Of a stretch of DNA of 9,336 bases, positions 1-7,477 are shown in pieces. Source of the stretch: Anaerolineae bacterium (GTDB taxonomy: Bacteria; Chloroflexota; Anaerolineae; 4572-78; J111); contig JAGRCC010000135.1 in assembly GCA_020433785.1 (NCBI GenBank), positions 1 through 9,336 of the forward strand, written 5' to 3'. The notes beneath the pieces are model-generated. The model was given only the letters and a program-made list of their open reading frames with translations. It was not told the origin of the DNA and made no database searches. The position numbers were made by a program, and so were the translations under genes. How positions within the stretch are numbered: position 1 is the first letter of the stretch; every line of letters begins with the position of its first letter.

Positions 1-401
<401 letters not shown>

Positions 402-422
402 TACATCCTTCCAATCAGGCCG

Positions 423-2162
423 CTAAACCTGCAACGGAATAAAATTATCGCCATAGGCCCCCATGTTTGGCCCTAGCGCGTCCTGATAATTAGGCCGGAG
501 CGCCCATTCTTCATCGCAGGCGTTACATTTGAGGCAGCCGGCGGGGGGGCAGGCGTCGGTCAGGTCGTCGCGAAGGGCGCGGCGCAGATCCCAAGAGAAG
601 AACGCTTTGCTGACTCCGGTGGTGACGCTGTCCCACGGTAGCTTTTCGGTCACGTCCCGCTCACGCAGAAATTCGTCTTGGCTGAGACCTTCGGCTTCGA
701 GGGCGCGCTGCCACTCGCGCAGATTGACCTTGCGCATCCGGGCCAACACGCGCCCCAAACGCCGGTCGCCGCGAGCCAGCACCCCCTCGACGGCAGCCCA
801 AGCCGGGCTGTCGCTGCGTACGGTGACGCCGTTGGGGTTGAGACGATCTTGCAGATATTTAATCCGGCTCTCCAGCACCTCGACCGGCATCATGGCCGCC
901 CATTGAAAAGCGGTGTGGCTTTTGGGCACGTAGGGCGTCGCGTTAATGGCCATATTGCGCGGAAAAATGGCGCGGGCGGCCAAAGCCAGTTGGGCGATGG
1001 CTTCCACGTCCGCTTCGGTTTCGGTTGGCTGGCCGACCATAAAGTACATCTTGAGTTGAGGGAAATTGTACTTGGCCGCCAGGTCAACGGCGTGCATGAT
1101 TTGGTCATCGGCTTGGGGTTTGTTGATGACCTTGCGCATGCGCACGCTGCCCGCTTCGGGGGCGATGGTCAAGGTTTGGTTGCCGCTTTCGGCCAGTCCT
1201 TTAATTAGCGGTTCGCTAATCGGGTCGGTGCGCATCGATGAGGCGGTTAAGCGAGCGCCCATTTTGCGCAGTTCGATAGCAATCTGGTCGATCCAACTGT
1301 GGTCGCTGACGGCGGCGCTGACCAGCCCGATACGGTCGCGATGTTTAAGGCCGTGACGGGCCAAACTCAGCACGGTGTCGAGATGCATCTCGCGCATAGG
1401 GCGATAGACGTAGCCGGCCATGCAGAAGCGGCAGCCGCGCCCGCAGCCGCGGGCAATCTCGACCAACGTCCGATCGCCAAATTCGGTCCGGTCGGTGTAG
1501 ATTTGGGTTACCGTCGGCCGGGTCTCGATGTCTTTGATCCAGACCCGGGGGATCGGCTGGTCGCCCTGGTGGATGGCCGGAACGTACATACCATCGACTT
1601 GGGCCAGCCGTTCGTAAGCTTCGTGGCGCGTCGCGTCGCTGGCATCCCACAACGCATCGACCAGCGGCGGTACGATACCTTCCGCTTCGCCAATAGCGAT
1701 GGCGTCGAAAATGGCGGCCATTGGCTCCGGATTGGTGTAGACCGCCGGTCCACCGGCGATGAGCAGCGGCCAGCTTTCGTCGCGCTCTTCGGCCAAGATG
1801 GGGAAACCGGCCCGGCGCAGCATTTGCACAACGTTGAAATAATCCATCTCGTAAGAGATGGTAAACGCCACGACGGCAAACTCATCCAGCCGCCGCCGCG
1901 ATTCGATGGATATAATCGGTTCGTCGTGCTGCGGCGCTTGTTGATCGCCAAAAAAGACACGCTCACAAACCACATCCGGCTCGTCATTGAAGAGGCGGTA
2001 AACCATATGCAAGGCCAGGCTGCTCATGCCAACCCGGTAGCTGTTGGGCCAGACCAGCGCCACCGGCAGTTTCCCGCCCCAATCTTTTAAGACCGTGCCT
2101 TGTTCTTGTTCGATGATTTTCTTGGCTTGGTCGATATATCGATAGTTTTGTTTCTTTTTCAT
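423..2162 (-). CDS. B12-binding-like/radical SAM protein, TIGR03960-type
   Basis: Radical SAM enzyme of an uncharacterised family; the reaction is unknown. Residue numbers count from the upstream TTG at 2168. Residues about 35-200 resemble a cobalamin-binding-like domain (VALVWPNSYRVGMSSLAL, then SYEMDYFNVVQMLRRAG near 105-121). The radical SAM core follows, with the 4Fe-4S/SAM motif CGRGCRFC giving Cys 242, 246 and 249. The core continues through TIAPEAGSVRMR (334-344) and KMYFMVGQPTE (373-383). The C-terminal part carries PWDSVTTGVSKAFFSWD (511-527) and a Cys cluster (540, 545, 548, 551) that may hold a second metal centre. The protein ends soon after, so no DUF2344 fusion partner is attached. 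Two starts are possible: TTG at 2168 (581 aa) or ATG at 2162 (579 aa). I chose ATG; neither has a clear Shine-Dalgarno. The gene ends 21 bp before pyrD. Family assignment is confident, function is not. Confidence 0.9.
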   Translation of the reverse strand: MKKKQNYRYIDQAKKIIEQEQGTVLKDWGGKLPVALVWPNSYRVGMSSLALHMVYRLFNDEPDVVCERVFFGDQQAPQHDEPIISIESRRRLDEFAVVAFTISYEMDYFNVVQMLRRAGFPILAEERDESWPLLIAGGPAVYTNPEPMAAIFDAIAIGEAEGIVPPLVDALWDASDATRHEAYERLAQVDGMYVPAIHQGDQPIPRVWIKDIETRPTVTQIYTDRTEFGDRTLVEIARGCGRGCRFCMAGYVYRPMREMHLDTVLSLARHGLKHRDRIGLVSAAVSDHSWIDQIAIELRKMGARLTASSMRTDPISEPLIKGLAESGNQTLTIAPEAGSVRMRKVINKPQADDQIMHAVDLAAKYNFPQLKMYFMVGQPTETEADVEAIAQLALAARAIFPRNMAINATPYVPKSHTAFQWAAMMPVEVLESRIKYLQDRLNPNGVTVRSDSPAWAAVEGVLARGDRRLGRVLARMRKVNLREWQRALEAEGLSQDEFLRERDVTEKLPWDSVTTGVSKAFFSWDLRRALRDDLTDACPPAGCLKCNACDEEWALRPNYQDALGPNMGAYGDNFIPLQV

Positions 2163-2195
2163 ACTCAAATGCGATAATGCGCTTTGCTCTAAAAC

Positions 2196-2207
2196 TGTAA
2201 CATTACA
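2196..2207. promoter_or_regulatory. Short palindrome at the radical-SAM promoter, possible operator
   Basis: TGTAACATTACA is a perfect inverted repeat of 5-bp half-sites (TGTAA/TTACA) around a 2-bp centre. It lies just downstream of the proposed -10 box, at the expected transcription start, where a repressor could act. A 12-bp palindrome in AT-rich DNA can occur by chance, so this is only a candidate. Confidence 0.2.
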
Positions 2208-2214
2208 ACGGATT

Positions 2215-2243
2215 AATTTACCTCAAGACCAAATAAATATCAA
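2215..2243 (-). promoter_or_regulatory. Putative sigma70 promoter for radical-SAM gene and pyrD
   Basis: Read on the minus strand, TTGATA (2238-2243, five of six matches to the -35 consensus) and TAAATT (2215-2220, four of six to the -10) are separated by exactly 17 bp. Transcription would start near 2208, about 45 nt before the radical-SAM start. The AT-rich 190-bp gap is the natural place for a promoter, and both downstream genes point away from it. Confidence 0.45.
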
Positions 2244-2357
2244 ACAAGCCGGATAAGGATCAGCAATTCTCAATATGGCGATAAGGTTACGGTCACTTAG
2301 TCAAAAACTTCCATCCGATCGACAAGTTCAATAGCTTTAGCTCTTTAAAAGGGTTGA

Positions 2358-2702
2358 TTAAGTTTCTCTAAGCATATCTTCGATATTGTTGTCATCCAGA
2401 AACTCAACCGGGGCTGCATCTTTGCCATTTTCCCACATCATCGAAAAGAACCAAATGCCACTTTCACCAATACAAAAGTCAGCGGGCGTAAAGGTCATAC
2501 GGGAGTCCAGCGGTTGGTCAGATTGTTCAGGGTTATATTCTGCCTGCCAGCCGAAAGCTTCTCCTTGCCAGGGCATACCTTTTTCATGCAAGGTGTTAGC
2601 CAATTCTCTAACCTCATTCAGACTCGGGATTAGAATGGGAACCGTTGTAACATGGCTCTGGTCTACTCTAATTTTAGCTTTAGCTGTGATCACGCTTTTC
2701 AT
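2358..2702 (-). CDS. Unrecognised 114-aa protein, partner of DUF4160 gene
   Basis: I do not recognise the family. The product is a soluble, acidic protein of 114 residues with no signal peptide or membrane segment. It has a Trp/Phe/Met-rich C-terminal half (FTPADFCIGESGIWFF at 71-86, then SMMWENGKD) and an acidic end (DDNNIEDM). Its start lies inside the last 23 bp of the upstream DUF4160 gene, so the two are translationally coupled and probably act together. DUF4160 genes are usually followed by a DUF2442 gene; this sequence occupies that position but does not show the DUF2442 pattern I know. The start is ambiguous: AAAGGAG at 2704-2710 sits only 1 nt before the ATG at 2702 but 10 nt before an in-frame GTG at 2693 (111 aa). 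A toxin-antitoxin or small regulatory role is a guess from gene arrangement alone. Confidence 0.7.
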   Translation of the reverse strand: MKSVITAKAKIRVDQSHVTTVPILIPSLNEVRELANTLHEKGMPWQGEAFGWQAEYNPEQSDQPLDSRMTFTPADFCIGESGIWFFSMMWENGKDAAPVEFLDDNNIEDMLRET

Positions 2703-2928
2703 ACTCCTTTTGCCAGGCTTCCAATAAGTTATCTTGATATTCTACCAGAATTCGCTCAATATCGTTTAATTCGTGATCCTTGAAGCCTCTTGATTTGGCC
2801 AGAGCAATGGGGGATAACCAATATTTGGCTTCATCACCTGATTTTCCTACGTGAATATGAGGCGGTCCTACAAGGTCGGCTTGATAAAACCAGAATCGAT
2901 ATCCCCTGACTCGAAGTATAACAGGCAT
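2680..2928 (-). CDS. DUF4160 domain protein
   Basis: Small protein of 82 residues of the DUF4160 family, function unknown. Family hallmarks are visible along its whole length: MPVILRVRGYRFWFY (1-15), the histidine motif PPHIHV (22-27), EAKYWLSPIALAKSRGF (33-49), and the C-terminal helix ending in LLEAW (68-72). The reading frame can be extended ten codons upstream to a GTG at 2958, but homologues begin at the MPxxLR segment, so I chose the ATG at 2928. A weak GGGA lies about 8-12 nt upstream of it. The stop overlaps the start of the next gene by 23 bp. The gene lies 49 bp after the glycosyltransferase stop and could be read from its promoter. Such genes often sit in small two-gene modules scattered in genomes, sometimes suspected to be toxin-antitoxin pairs; nothing here proves that. 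Confidence 0.85.
   Translation of the reverse strand: MPVILRVRGYRFWFYQADLVGPPHIHVGKSGDEAKYWLSPIALAKSRGFKDHELNDIERILVEYQDNLLEAWQKEYEKRDHS
2704..2710 (-). promoter_or_regulatory. Ribosome binding site that makes the 2702/2693 start ambiguous
   Basis: AAAGGAG (minus strand) is a strong Shine-Dalgarno located inside the end of the DUF4160 gene. Its spacing is 1 nt to the ATG at 2702 and 10 nt to the in-frame GTG at 2693. Normal spacing is about 5-9 nt, so neither is ideal; the GTG is closer to the usual range. Confidence 0.5.
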
Positions 2929-2977
2929 CGTTTTTCCCGAATATGCTGGACAATCCACGGCTAAATTTTATCTGATT

Positions 2978-3928
2978 TTAAGGCGCTATTTCGGACTCGA
3001 AGCCCACCGCCTTATTGACTACATACAGCGGCCGGCCTCGAACCTCATCATAAATGCGCCCCAGATATTCGCCAATGATGCCCAGGGAAATGAGCTGAAT
3101 ACTGCCTAGGAACAGAACCATCACCAGGGTGGTAGCCTGTCCGGCAAAGGCTTGATAGCCGGATAACCGGGCAATAATCACGAAAATGATAAAAATCGCG
3201 CTGATGATGGCCGTTGCAAACCCGGTAAAAGTGGCCAGTTGCAGGGGAAAAATACTAAAACCGGTGATGGCGGTGATCGCCAGTTTGACCATCTTTCGTA
3301 ACGGGTATTTGGTTTCGCCGGCAAACCGTTCCTCCCGAACATATTCCACGCCGGTTTGCTTAAAGCCGACCCAACTGGTCAGTCCCCGGATAAAGCGGTG
3401 ATGCTCTTTCATCCCCTTCATCTGATCCACCACCTGGCGATCCATTAGCCGAAAGTCGCCCGTGTCCAGGGGAATGTTGACATCGGTAATGCGGTAGATT
3501 AACCGATAAAAAAGCTGGGCCGTATAAAGTTTGAACCAGGACTCGCCTTTGCGTTCGCTGCGAATGGCGTAAACCACTTGATAGCCTTCGCGCCACTTGT
3601 CGATCATTTGCAAAATAAGTTCCGGCGGGTCTTGCAGATCGGCGTCGATCAAAATAACCACCTGCCCTTGAGCAAAATCCATGCCGGCGGTTACCGCAAT
3701 TTGATGCCCGAAATTGCGGGCAAATTCCACGTAATGAACGCCCGGATCGCTTTCGTGTAGCTGCTGCATCACCCGGCTGGTGTCGTCGGTGCTGCCGTCG
3801 TTAATGAGAACCAGTTCCCAACATTCGCCTAATTTTTCCATCACTTCGGCAATACGCCGGTAGAGTTCGGGCAGCGTCTCTTCTTCATTCCAGCAGGGAG
3901 CCACAATTGAACAGAAAATTTCACTCAC
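2978..3928 (-). CDS. Family 2 glycosyltransferase, polyprenyl-phosphate type (GtrB/DPM1-like)
   Basis: Membrane-anchored GT-A glycosyltransferase that most likely moves a sugar from a nucleotide donor to a polyprenyl phosphate on the cytoplasmic face, for use in envelope glycans or protein glycosylation. The 316 residues show [13 protein letters not shown] (7-19), INDGSTDDT (42-50), the metal/donor motif DADLQDPPE (95-103), DTGDFRLMD (155-163) with [12 protein letters not shown] (178-189), and [13 protein letters not shown] (201-213). Two hydrophobic segments follow (about 228-253 and 264-286), as in GtrB and bacterial DPM1-like proteins. Start is GTG at 3928, with AGGTG at 3939-3943 ten nt upstream; no better in-frame start exists. 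The sugar (glucose, mannose, 4-amino-arabinose or other) cannot be read from the sequence, and no flippase or acceptor gene is adjacent. The DUF4160 gene follows on the same strand. Confidence 0.9.
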   Translation of the reverse strand: MSEIFCSIVAPCWNEEETLPELYRRIAEVMEKLGECWELVLINDGSTDDTSRVMQQLHESDPGVHYVEFARNFGHQIAVTAGMDFAQGQVVILIDADLQDPPELILQMIDKWREGYQVVYAIRSERKGESWFKLYTAQLFYRLIYRITDVNIPLDTGDFRLMDRQVVDQMKGMKEHHRFIRGLTSWVGFKQTGVEYVREERFAGETKYPLRKMVKLAITAITGFSIFPLQLATFTGFATAIISAIFIIFVIIARLSGYQAFAGQATTLVMVLFLGSIQLISLGIIGEYLGRIYDEVRGRPLYVVNKAVGFESEIAP

Positions 3929-4028
3929 TGTTTGCTTTCACCTAAAGATTAAAGTTTGGGTCACAGGTAGAATACACCGTTCGGCCTGGTCCAGTTCCAA
4001 AAGGAAGTTTACTGAGGCTGATGGTATC

Positions 4029-4057
4029 ATTATAGCGCAAGGGTGCTATCTTGAATA
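4029..4057 (-). promoter_or_regulatory. Putative promoter for the glycosyltransferase gene, in a divergent intergenic region
   Basis: On the minus strand a perfect -10 hexamer TATAAT (4029-4034) has a weak -35 (TATTCA, 4052-4057) 17 bp upstream. Transcription would start near 4022, giving a leader of about 94 nt. The 262-bp region between the divergent genes (3929-4190) must also hold the promoter for the plus-strand sensor gene. The best plus-strand match, TTTACT (4008-4013) and TATAGC (4031-4036) with 17-bp spacing, is poor and overlaps the minus-strand -10, so the two directions could compete. Confidence 0.4.
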
Positions 4058-4178
4058 TTCTGTCGCTAACCTACTAAATTCCTATTTATTCTCTCCCTGG
4101 CCTGTGCTAAACTTTTTTCTACTGATTCTTGCTTACCCACATTTGATCCTTAACCTTTAAATATCGCTCGGGCACCAC

Positions 4179-4186
4179 GAGGAGAG
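4179..4186 (+). promoter_or_regulatory. Ribosome binding site of the REC-GAF-PAS-HATPase gene
   Basis: GAGGAGAG ends 4 nt before the ATG at 4191 and fixes that start. The protein then begins directly with the first beta strand of the receiver domain, as expected. Confidence 0.75.
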
Positions 4187-4190
4187 TTGT

Positions 4191-6170
4191 ATGGCGAATG
4201 AACTGGTTTTGATTATTGATGATGCGCTGCAAACCATCAATTTTGTTACCGATTACGTATTGAAACCGAACAATTATCAAGTGTTGGTCGCCCGAGACGG
4301 TCAAACCGGCTTAAAGATGGCTATCGAACAGCGACCGGATTTGATCCTGCTCGATATGAGCATGGCCAAGATGAGCGGTATGGAAGTCCTGAGCGTGCTC
4401 AACGCGCGTAACCTAAAAATTCCGGTCATCGTTATGACCTTTCACGGTTCTGAAACGTTGGCCGTGCAAGCGTTTCGGATGGGGATCAAAGATTATCTGC
4501 TAAAGCCATTTACGGTGGCCGAGATGCTGGCCTCAATTGAGCGATCGCTGGCCGAAGCCCGTCTGCGGCAAGAGCGAGATCAGTTGACTGACCGTTTAAT
4601 CAAAAGTAACCACGCCCTAGAAAAACGCCTGAAAGAATTAAATACCATTTTCGGCATTGGTAAATCCGTTACCTCATTGCTGGATCAAAAACAACTCCTC
4701 TCCCGGCTGGTGGAAGCAGCTATTTATTTGACCGACGCCGAAGAAGGCTCGCTGTTGCTGATCGACTCCGGCGGCGAGACGCTGCGAATGATCGCGGCTC
4801 GGGGCATCGACGAGCGAGTCGTTCGCTCGTTTCGAGTCGATATCAGCAACAGCCTCCCCGGCAGTGTCGTCTTAAGCGGCGACCCCCTTGTGCTCCCCGG
4901 CGACAAATTGACTGCGATTACGAATTCATATTCGGTTCGCTCGCTGCTCTATGTGCCGTTAAGGACGCGCGGCCAGGTTTGCGGCGTTTTAGGCGTCAAT
5001 AATCGCCATCAAACACGGACTTTCACCAACCATGATCTGCGCTTGCTGTCCACACTGGCCGATTTCGCGTCGATTTCTATGGAAAATGCTCACCTTTTCA
5101 ATGAGGTTAACAACGAGCGCAATAAACTGGCCGCCGTCCTCCGAGAGATCACCGAGCCGGTCGTGGTCATCAATAGTGACGATGATCGCATCGTGGTCGC
5201 CAATGCCGCCTTTGGCAAACAACTGGGTTTAGATGGCGACCTGATCGAAAACCAGTCCATTACGGATTTAATTGATAATCAGATGTGGTCCGAATTTGTC
5301 TCGACCCGGCTAAATCCGGGCAGCAGCCACAAAAGCGAACTGCCGTTGACCGACGGCCGCACGTTTTACGCCACTCTAACCGCTATCCCCAAAGTGGGGC
5401 GGGCAATTATCATGCAAGATGTAACCCATCTCAAAGACTTAAGCCAGATGAAATCCGATTTCGTCTCGACCATTGCCGGTGATCTGCAAGCGCCCCTTAA
5501 CTCCATCAAAGCCTATGCCGAGATGCTCAGCGCCCACAGCAATCTTGATGATAAGCAAAAGCTGTTTGTTGAGCGCATTACCAATGGCTTGGATCAGGTA
5601 ACCCACCTGGTTGATAATCTGCTCGATCTGAACACCATCGAAATGGGGGCCGATCCCACCGTCTCGGTCATCGACCTGAGCCGATTGGTCGAACAAGCCG
5701 TGGCCCAGTATCAAGCTCGAGCCGGTCAAAAGCACCAGCAGCTAATCTATCACCAGGCCGATCAACCCGCGCCGGTCATCGGCAACCCCCTGCGCTTGCA
5801 GCAAGCCATCAATAATCTGATCGACAATGCGCTGAAATTTACTCCCGAAGAGGGGCACATTTCCGCGCTGGTTCAGGTTGAAGATAAGCAAGTGGTCTTT
5901 AAATTGGAAGATGATGGCATCGGCATTCCGCCGGCCAATCTGCCGCTGATCTTTGATAAATTTTTTCGCACCGAAGCGCCGCACCGGCCGGAACAAAAAG
6001 GGGCCGGGTTGGGCTTAGCTATTTCCAAGGCCATTTTGGAACGCCATAGCGGCTATATTTGGGCCGAAAGCACCCCCCATCAGGGCAGTATTTTTACCTT
6101 TGTTTTGCCGTTGGCTGTCGGCGATGAACTTAGCCTGCCCGCCGTCAGTCAGGGAGCCTTGACCGCTTAG
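4191..6170 (+). CDS. REC-GAF-PAS-HATPase sensor protein with degenerate H-box (Gly for His)
   Basis: Cytoplasmic signalling protein of 659 residues with no membrane segment. Domains in order: receiver (about 3-122) with acidic pair D10/D11, phosphoacceptor D55, T83 and K105 all present; a helical, charged linker (about 118-155); GAF (about 160-305); PAS (about 308-412); a HisKA-like helix pair (415-485); and HATPase_c (about 530-640). The ATPase boxes are intact: N-box NNLIDNALKFT (541-551), G1 DGIGIP (575-580), F-box IFDKFF (587-592) and G2 GAGLGL (604-609). The H-box reads DFVSTIAGDLQAPLNSI (423-439); in active kinases the Gly430 position is His, in SHELRTPL. Codon 430 is GGT (5478-5480), two changes from a His codon. 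The protein should accept phosphate on D55 and may bind ATP, but it should not autophosphorylate in the usual way. It may be an allosteric partner for other kinases or a dedicated signal reader. No separate partner kinase or regulator is adjacent. Confidence 0.92.
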   Translation: MANELVLIIDDALQTINFVTDYVLKPNNYQVLVARDGQTGLKMAIEQRPDLILLDMSMAKMSGMEVLSVLNARNLKIPVIVMTFHGSETLAVQAFRMGIKDYLLKPFTVAEMLASIERSLAEARLRQERDQLTDRLIKSNHALEKRLKELNTIFGIGKSVTSLLDQKQLLSRLVEAAIYLTDAEEGSLLLIDSGGETLRMIAARGIDERVVRSFRVDISNSLPGSVVLSGDPLVLPGDKLTAITNSYSVRSLLYVPLRTRGQVCGVLGVNNRHQTRTFTNHDLRLLSTLADFASISMENAHLFNEVNNERNKLAAVLREITEPVVVINSDDDRIVVANAAFGKQLGLDGDLIENQSITDLIDNQMWSEFVSTRLNPGSSHKSELPLTDGRTFYATLTAIPKVGRAIIMQDVTHLKDLSQMKSDFVSTIAGDLQAPLNSIKAYAEMLSAHSNLDDKQKLFVERITNGLDQVTHLVDNLLDLNTIEMGADPTVSVIDLSRLVEQAVAQYQARAGQKHQQLIYHQADQPAPVIGNPLRLQQAINNLIDNALKFTPEEGHISALVQVEDKQVVFKLEDDGIGIPPANLPLIFDKFFRTEAPHRPEQKGAGLGLAISKAILERHSGYIWAESTPHQGSIFTFVLPLAVGDELSLPAVSQGALTA

Positions 6171-6209
6171 TCTGTCCCACTGCTGAATTGCTGCTTGGAT
6201 TCCCCTCAA

Positions 6210-6238
6210 TTGACACCTCTCTATCCCGCGTCTATAAT
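6210..6238 (+). promoter_or_regulatory. Perfect-consensus sigma70 promoter of the M42 peptidase gene
   Basis: TTGACA (6210-6215) and TATAAT (6233-6238) match the -35 and -10 consensus at all twelve positions, with an ideal 17-bp spacer. Transcription would start near 6245, leaving a leader of about 30 nt before the ATG at 6277. It separates this gene from the upstream sensor gene, whose stop is at 6168-6170. Confidence 0.85.
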
Positions 6239-6276
6239 CGGATAGCTTTTTCGATTTCACGGCTTCGGGGTAAAAA

Positions 6277-7359
6277 ATGGCTGAAACGAACAACCCAACG
6301 CTTGAAATGTTGAAACGACTCTCACTGGCTGTGGGCGTAACCGGTTATGCCGGTTCTAATTCCGTCCATAAGGTGGTGACAGCTGAACTTGAGGCGTATG
6401 TCGATCGCGTAGAACGGGATCGGATGGGCAGCGTGATTGGCTTTAAAGCCGGCCGTCAATCGCCCGCCGCCGACCACCCCCGGCGGAAAATCATGCTGGC
6501 GGCTCACCTTGATGAGATTGGCGCGGTGGTCACCCGCCTCGATAAAGGGTTTATCCGGTTTACCGAAATCGGTGGATTGGATGAGCGGGTGTTGATGGGC
6601 CAGGAGGTAGTGGTCCACGGTCGGCGCGATTTGCCCGGCATCATCGGCTCCATTCCCCCCCATTTTCGGACGCCCGGTGAGGCGGCTAATGAGGTTGATA
6701 TGCAGCAGATGCACATCGATCTGGGTTTGCCGCCCGAAACCGTGGCCGACCTGGTTCGAATAGGCGATATTATTTCCTTCAGCCGGACCCCAACCAAACT
6801 ACTCAGCGGGATGATTTCAGCTAAAGCTATGGATAACCGCGCTTCAATCGCCGCGATGGTGGTCTGTTTGCAGCAGTTGCAAAAAATAGAGCACCAATGG
6901 GATGTTTACGCCGTAGCCACGGCCGATGAAGAGTGGGGTAGCTATGTCGGCGCGACCACTCAGGCCTATGCTATTAGACCCGATGCGGCCATAGTCATCG
7001 ACGTGACCTTTGCCGATGTAGACGAAATTGAGGTCGAGCTAAATAAAGGGCCGGTCATTTCACTAGGACCGAGTAATCACCCGGTTATCCGCCGGCGGCT
7101 GGTCAACATCTGCGACGAGCTGGAAATGAAATACCAGAATGAAATTCTACCCGGCGGCGCCGGCACCGACGCCTACGCCGTTGAGATCAGCCGCGAAGGC
7201 GTGCCGACTATCCTGCTCTCGATCCCCAGCCGCTATATGCACTCCCCGGTCGAGGTGGTTCATCCCAAAGATGTCGAGCGCACCGGGCGGCTGATGGCCC
7301 ACTTTATCGCCAGCCTCGATGAGGCATTTGTGGGGGCGTTGATCCCCAAGCTTGAGTAA
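6277..7359 (+). CDS. M42 family metallo-aminopeptidase (glutamyl aminopeptidase/FrvX/CelM type)
   Basis: Cytoplasmic dinuclear-metal aminopeptidase, family M42, usually forming large TET-like dodecamers that trim peptides left by proteasome-type or ATP-dependent proteases. All expected catalytic residues can be placed in the 360 residues: H77 with D79 in AAHLDEIG, D186 in SAKAMDNRAS, the E218/E219 pair in TADEEWGS, D242 in VIDVT, and H322 in YMHSPVE. PGGAGTDAYA (292-301) is also typical. Length matches the family. The start ATG has a modest CGGGGT about 6 nt upstream and follows its own consensus promoter. Older annotations call such proteins endoglucanase M or deblocking aminopeptidase; the residues support a peptidase. 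Substrate preference cannot be told. The next gene begins about 120 bp downstream, after a palindromic repeat. Confidence 0.92.
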   Translation: MAETNNPTLEMLKRLSLAVGVTGYAGSNSVHKVVTAELEAYVDRVERDRMGSVIGFKAGRQSPAADHPRRKIMLAAHLDEIGAVVTRLDKGFIRFTEIGGLDERVLMGQEVVVHGRRDLPGIIGSIPPHFRTPGEAANEVDMQQMHIDLGLPPETVADLVRIGDIISFSRTPTKLLSGMISAKAMDNRASIAAMVVCLQQLQKIEHQWDVYAVATADEEWGSYVGATTQAYAIRPDAAIVIDVTFADVDEIEVELNKGPVISLGPSNHPVIRRRLVNICDELEMKYQNEILPGGAGTDAYAVEISREGVPTILLSIPSRYMHSPVEVVHPKDVERTGRLMAHFIASLDEAFVGALIPKLE

Positions 7360-7401
7360 GACGATAGACCCTTTTGGAATGCGATAGAGACTGAAATTTA
7401 G

Positions 7402-7452
7402 TTCGTAGTAAGCCCTTTAGGGCTATGTCATCGCTAAAGCGATTACTACGAA
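7402..7452. repeat. 51-bp palindromic element with two internal hairpin arms
   Basis: TTCGTAGTAA (7402-7411) and TTACTACGAA (7443-7452) form a perfect 10-bp inverted repeat. Between them are two further palindromes: GCCCTTTAGGGC (7412-7423) and TCGCTAAAGCGA (7431-7442), joined by a 7-nt linker. The element can thus fold as a stem with two short arms. The arm centres are complementary to each other (CTTTAG at 7415-7420 and CTAAAG at 7434-7439), so loop-loop pairing or an alternative long-stem fold is possible. It lies between two genes and ends 12 bp before the mtnP ribosome binding site. It looks like a dispersed intergenic repeat (REP or MITE-like); only one copy is in this window, so dispersal is inferred. 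Confidence 0.75.
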
Positions 7453-7464
7453 TCTTTTCTTTAT

Positions 7465-7471
7465 AAAGGAG
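7465..7471 (+). promoter_or_regulatory. Ribosome binding site that supports the TTG start of mtnP
   Basis: AAAGGAG lies 6 nt before the TTG at 7478. This near-ideal Shine-Dalgarno and spacing, and the family N-terminus that follows, decide for TTG although it is a rare start codon. No ATG is available nearby in frame. Confidence 0.8.
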
Positions 7472-7477
7472 ACAAAA

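Noticed and set aside
1299..2090. 263-aa open frame on the plus strand
   Set aside because: It lies fully opposite the well-supported radical-SAM gene, has no family motifs and no ribosome binding site; it is a frame shadow of GC-rich codons.
2358..2702. Labelling the 114-aa protein as DUF2442 because it follows DUF4160
   Set aside because: The sequence pattern I associate with DUF2442 is not visible; position alone is not enough.
4032..4049. Hairpin considered as a transcription terminator
   Set aside because: The stem is short with a G-T pair and there is no T-run after it on either strand; it also lies in a divergent promoter region, where a terminator is not expected.
6322..6797. Minus-strand open frames of 97 and 130 aa
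   Set aside because: Antisense to the M42 peptidase coding region, no recognisable domain.
7402..7452. 51-bp palindrome considered as a tRNA or riboswitch
   Set aside because: It lacks tRNA landmarks (acceptor/CCA side, T-loop) and has no resemblance to a known SAM or other riboswitch; perfect symmetry fits a repeat element better.
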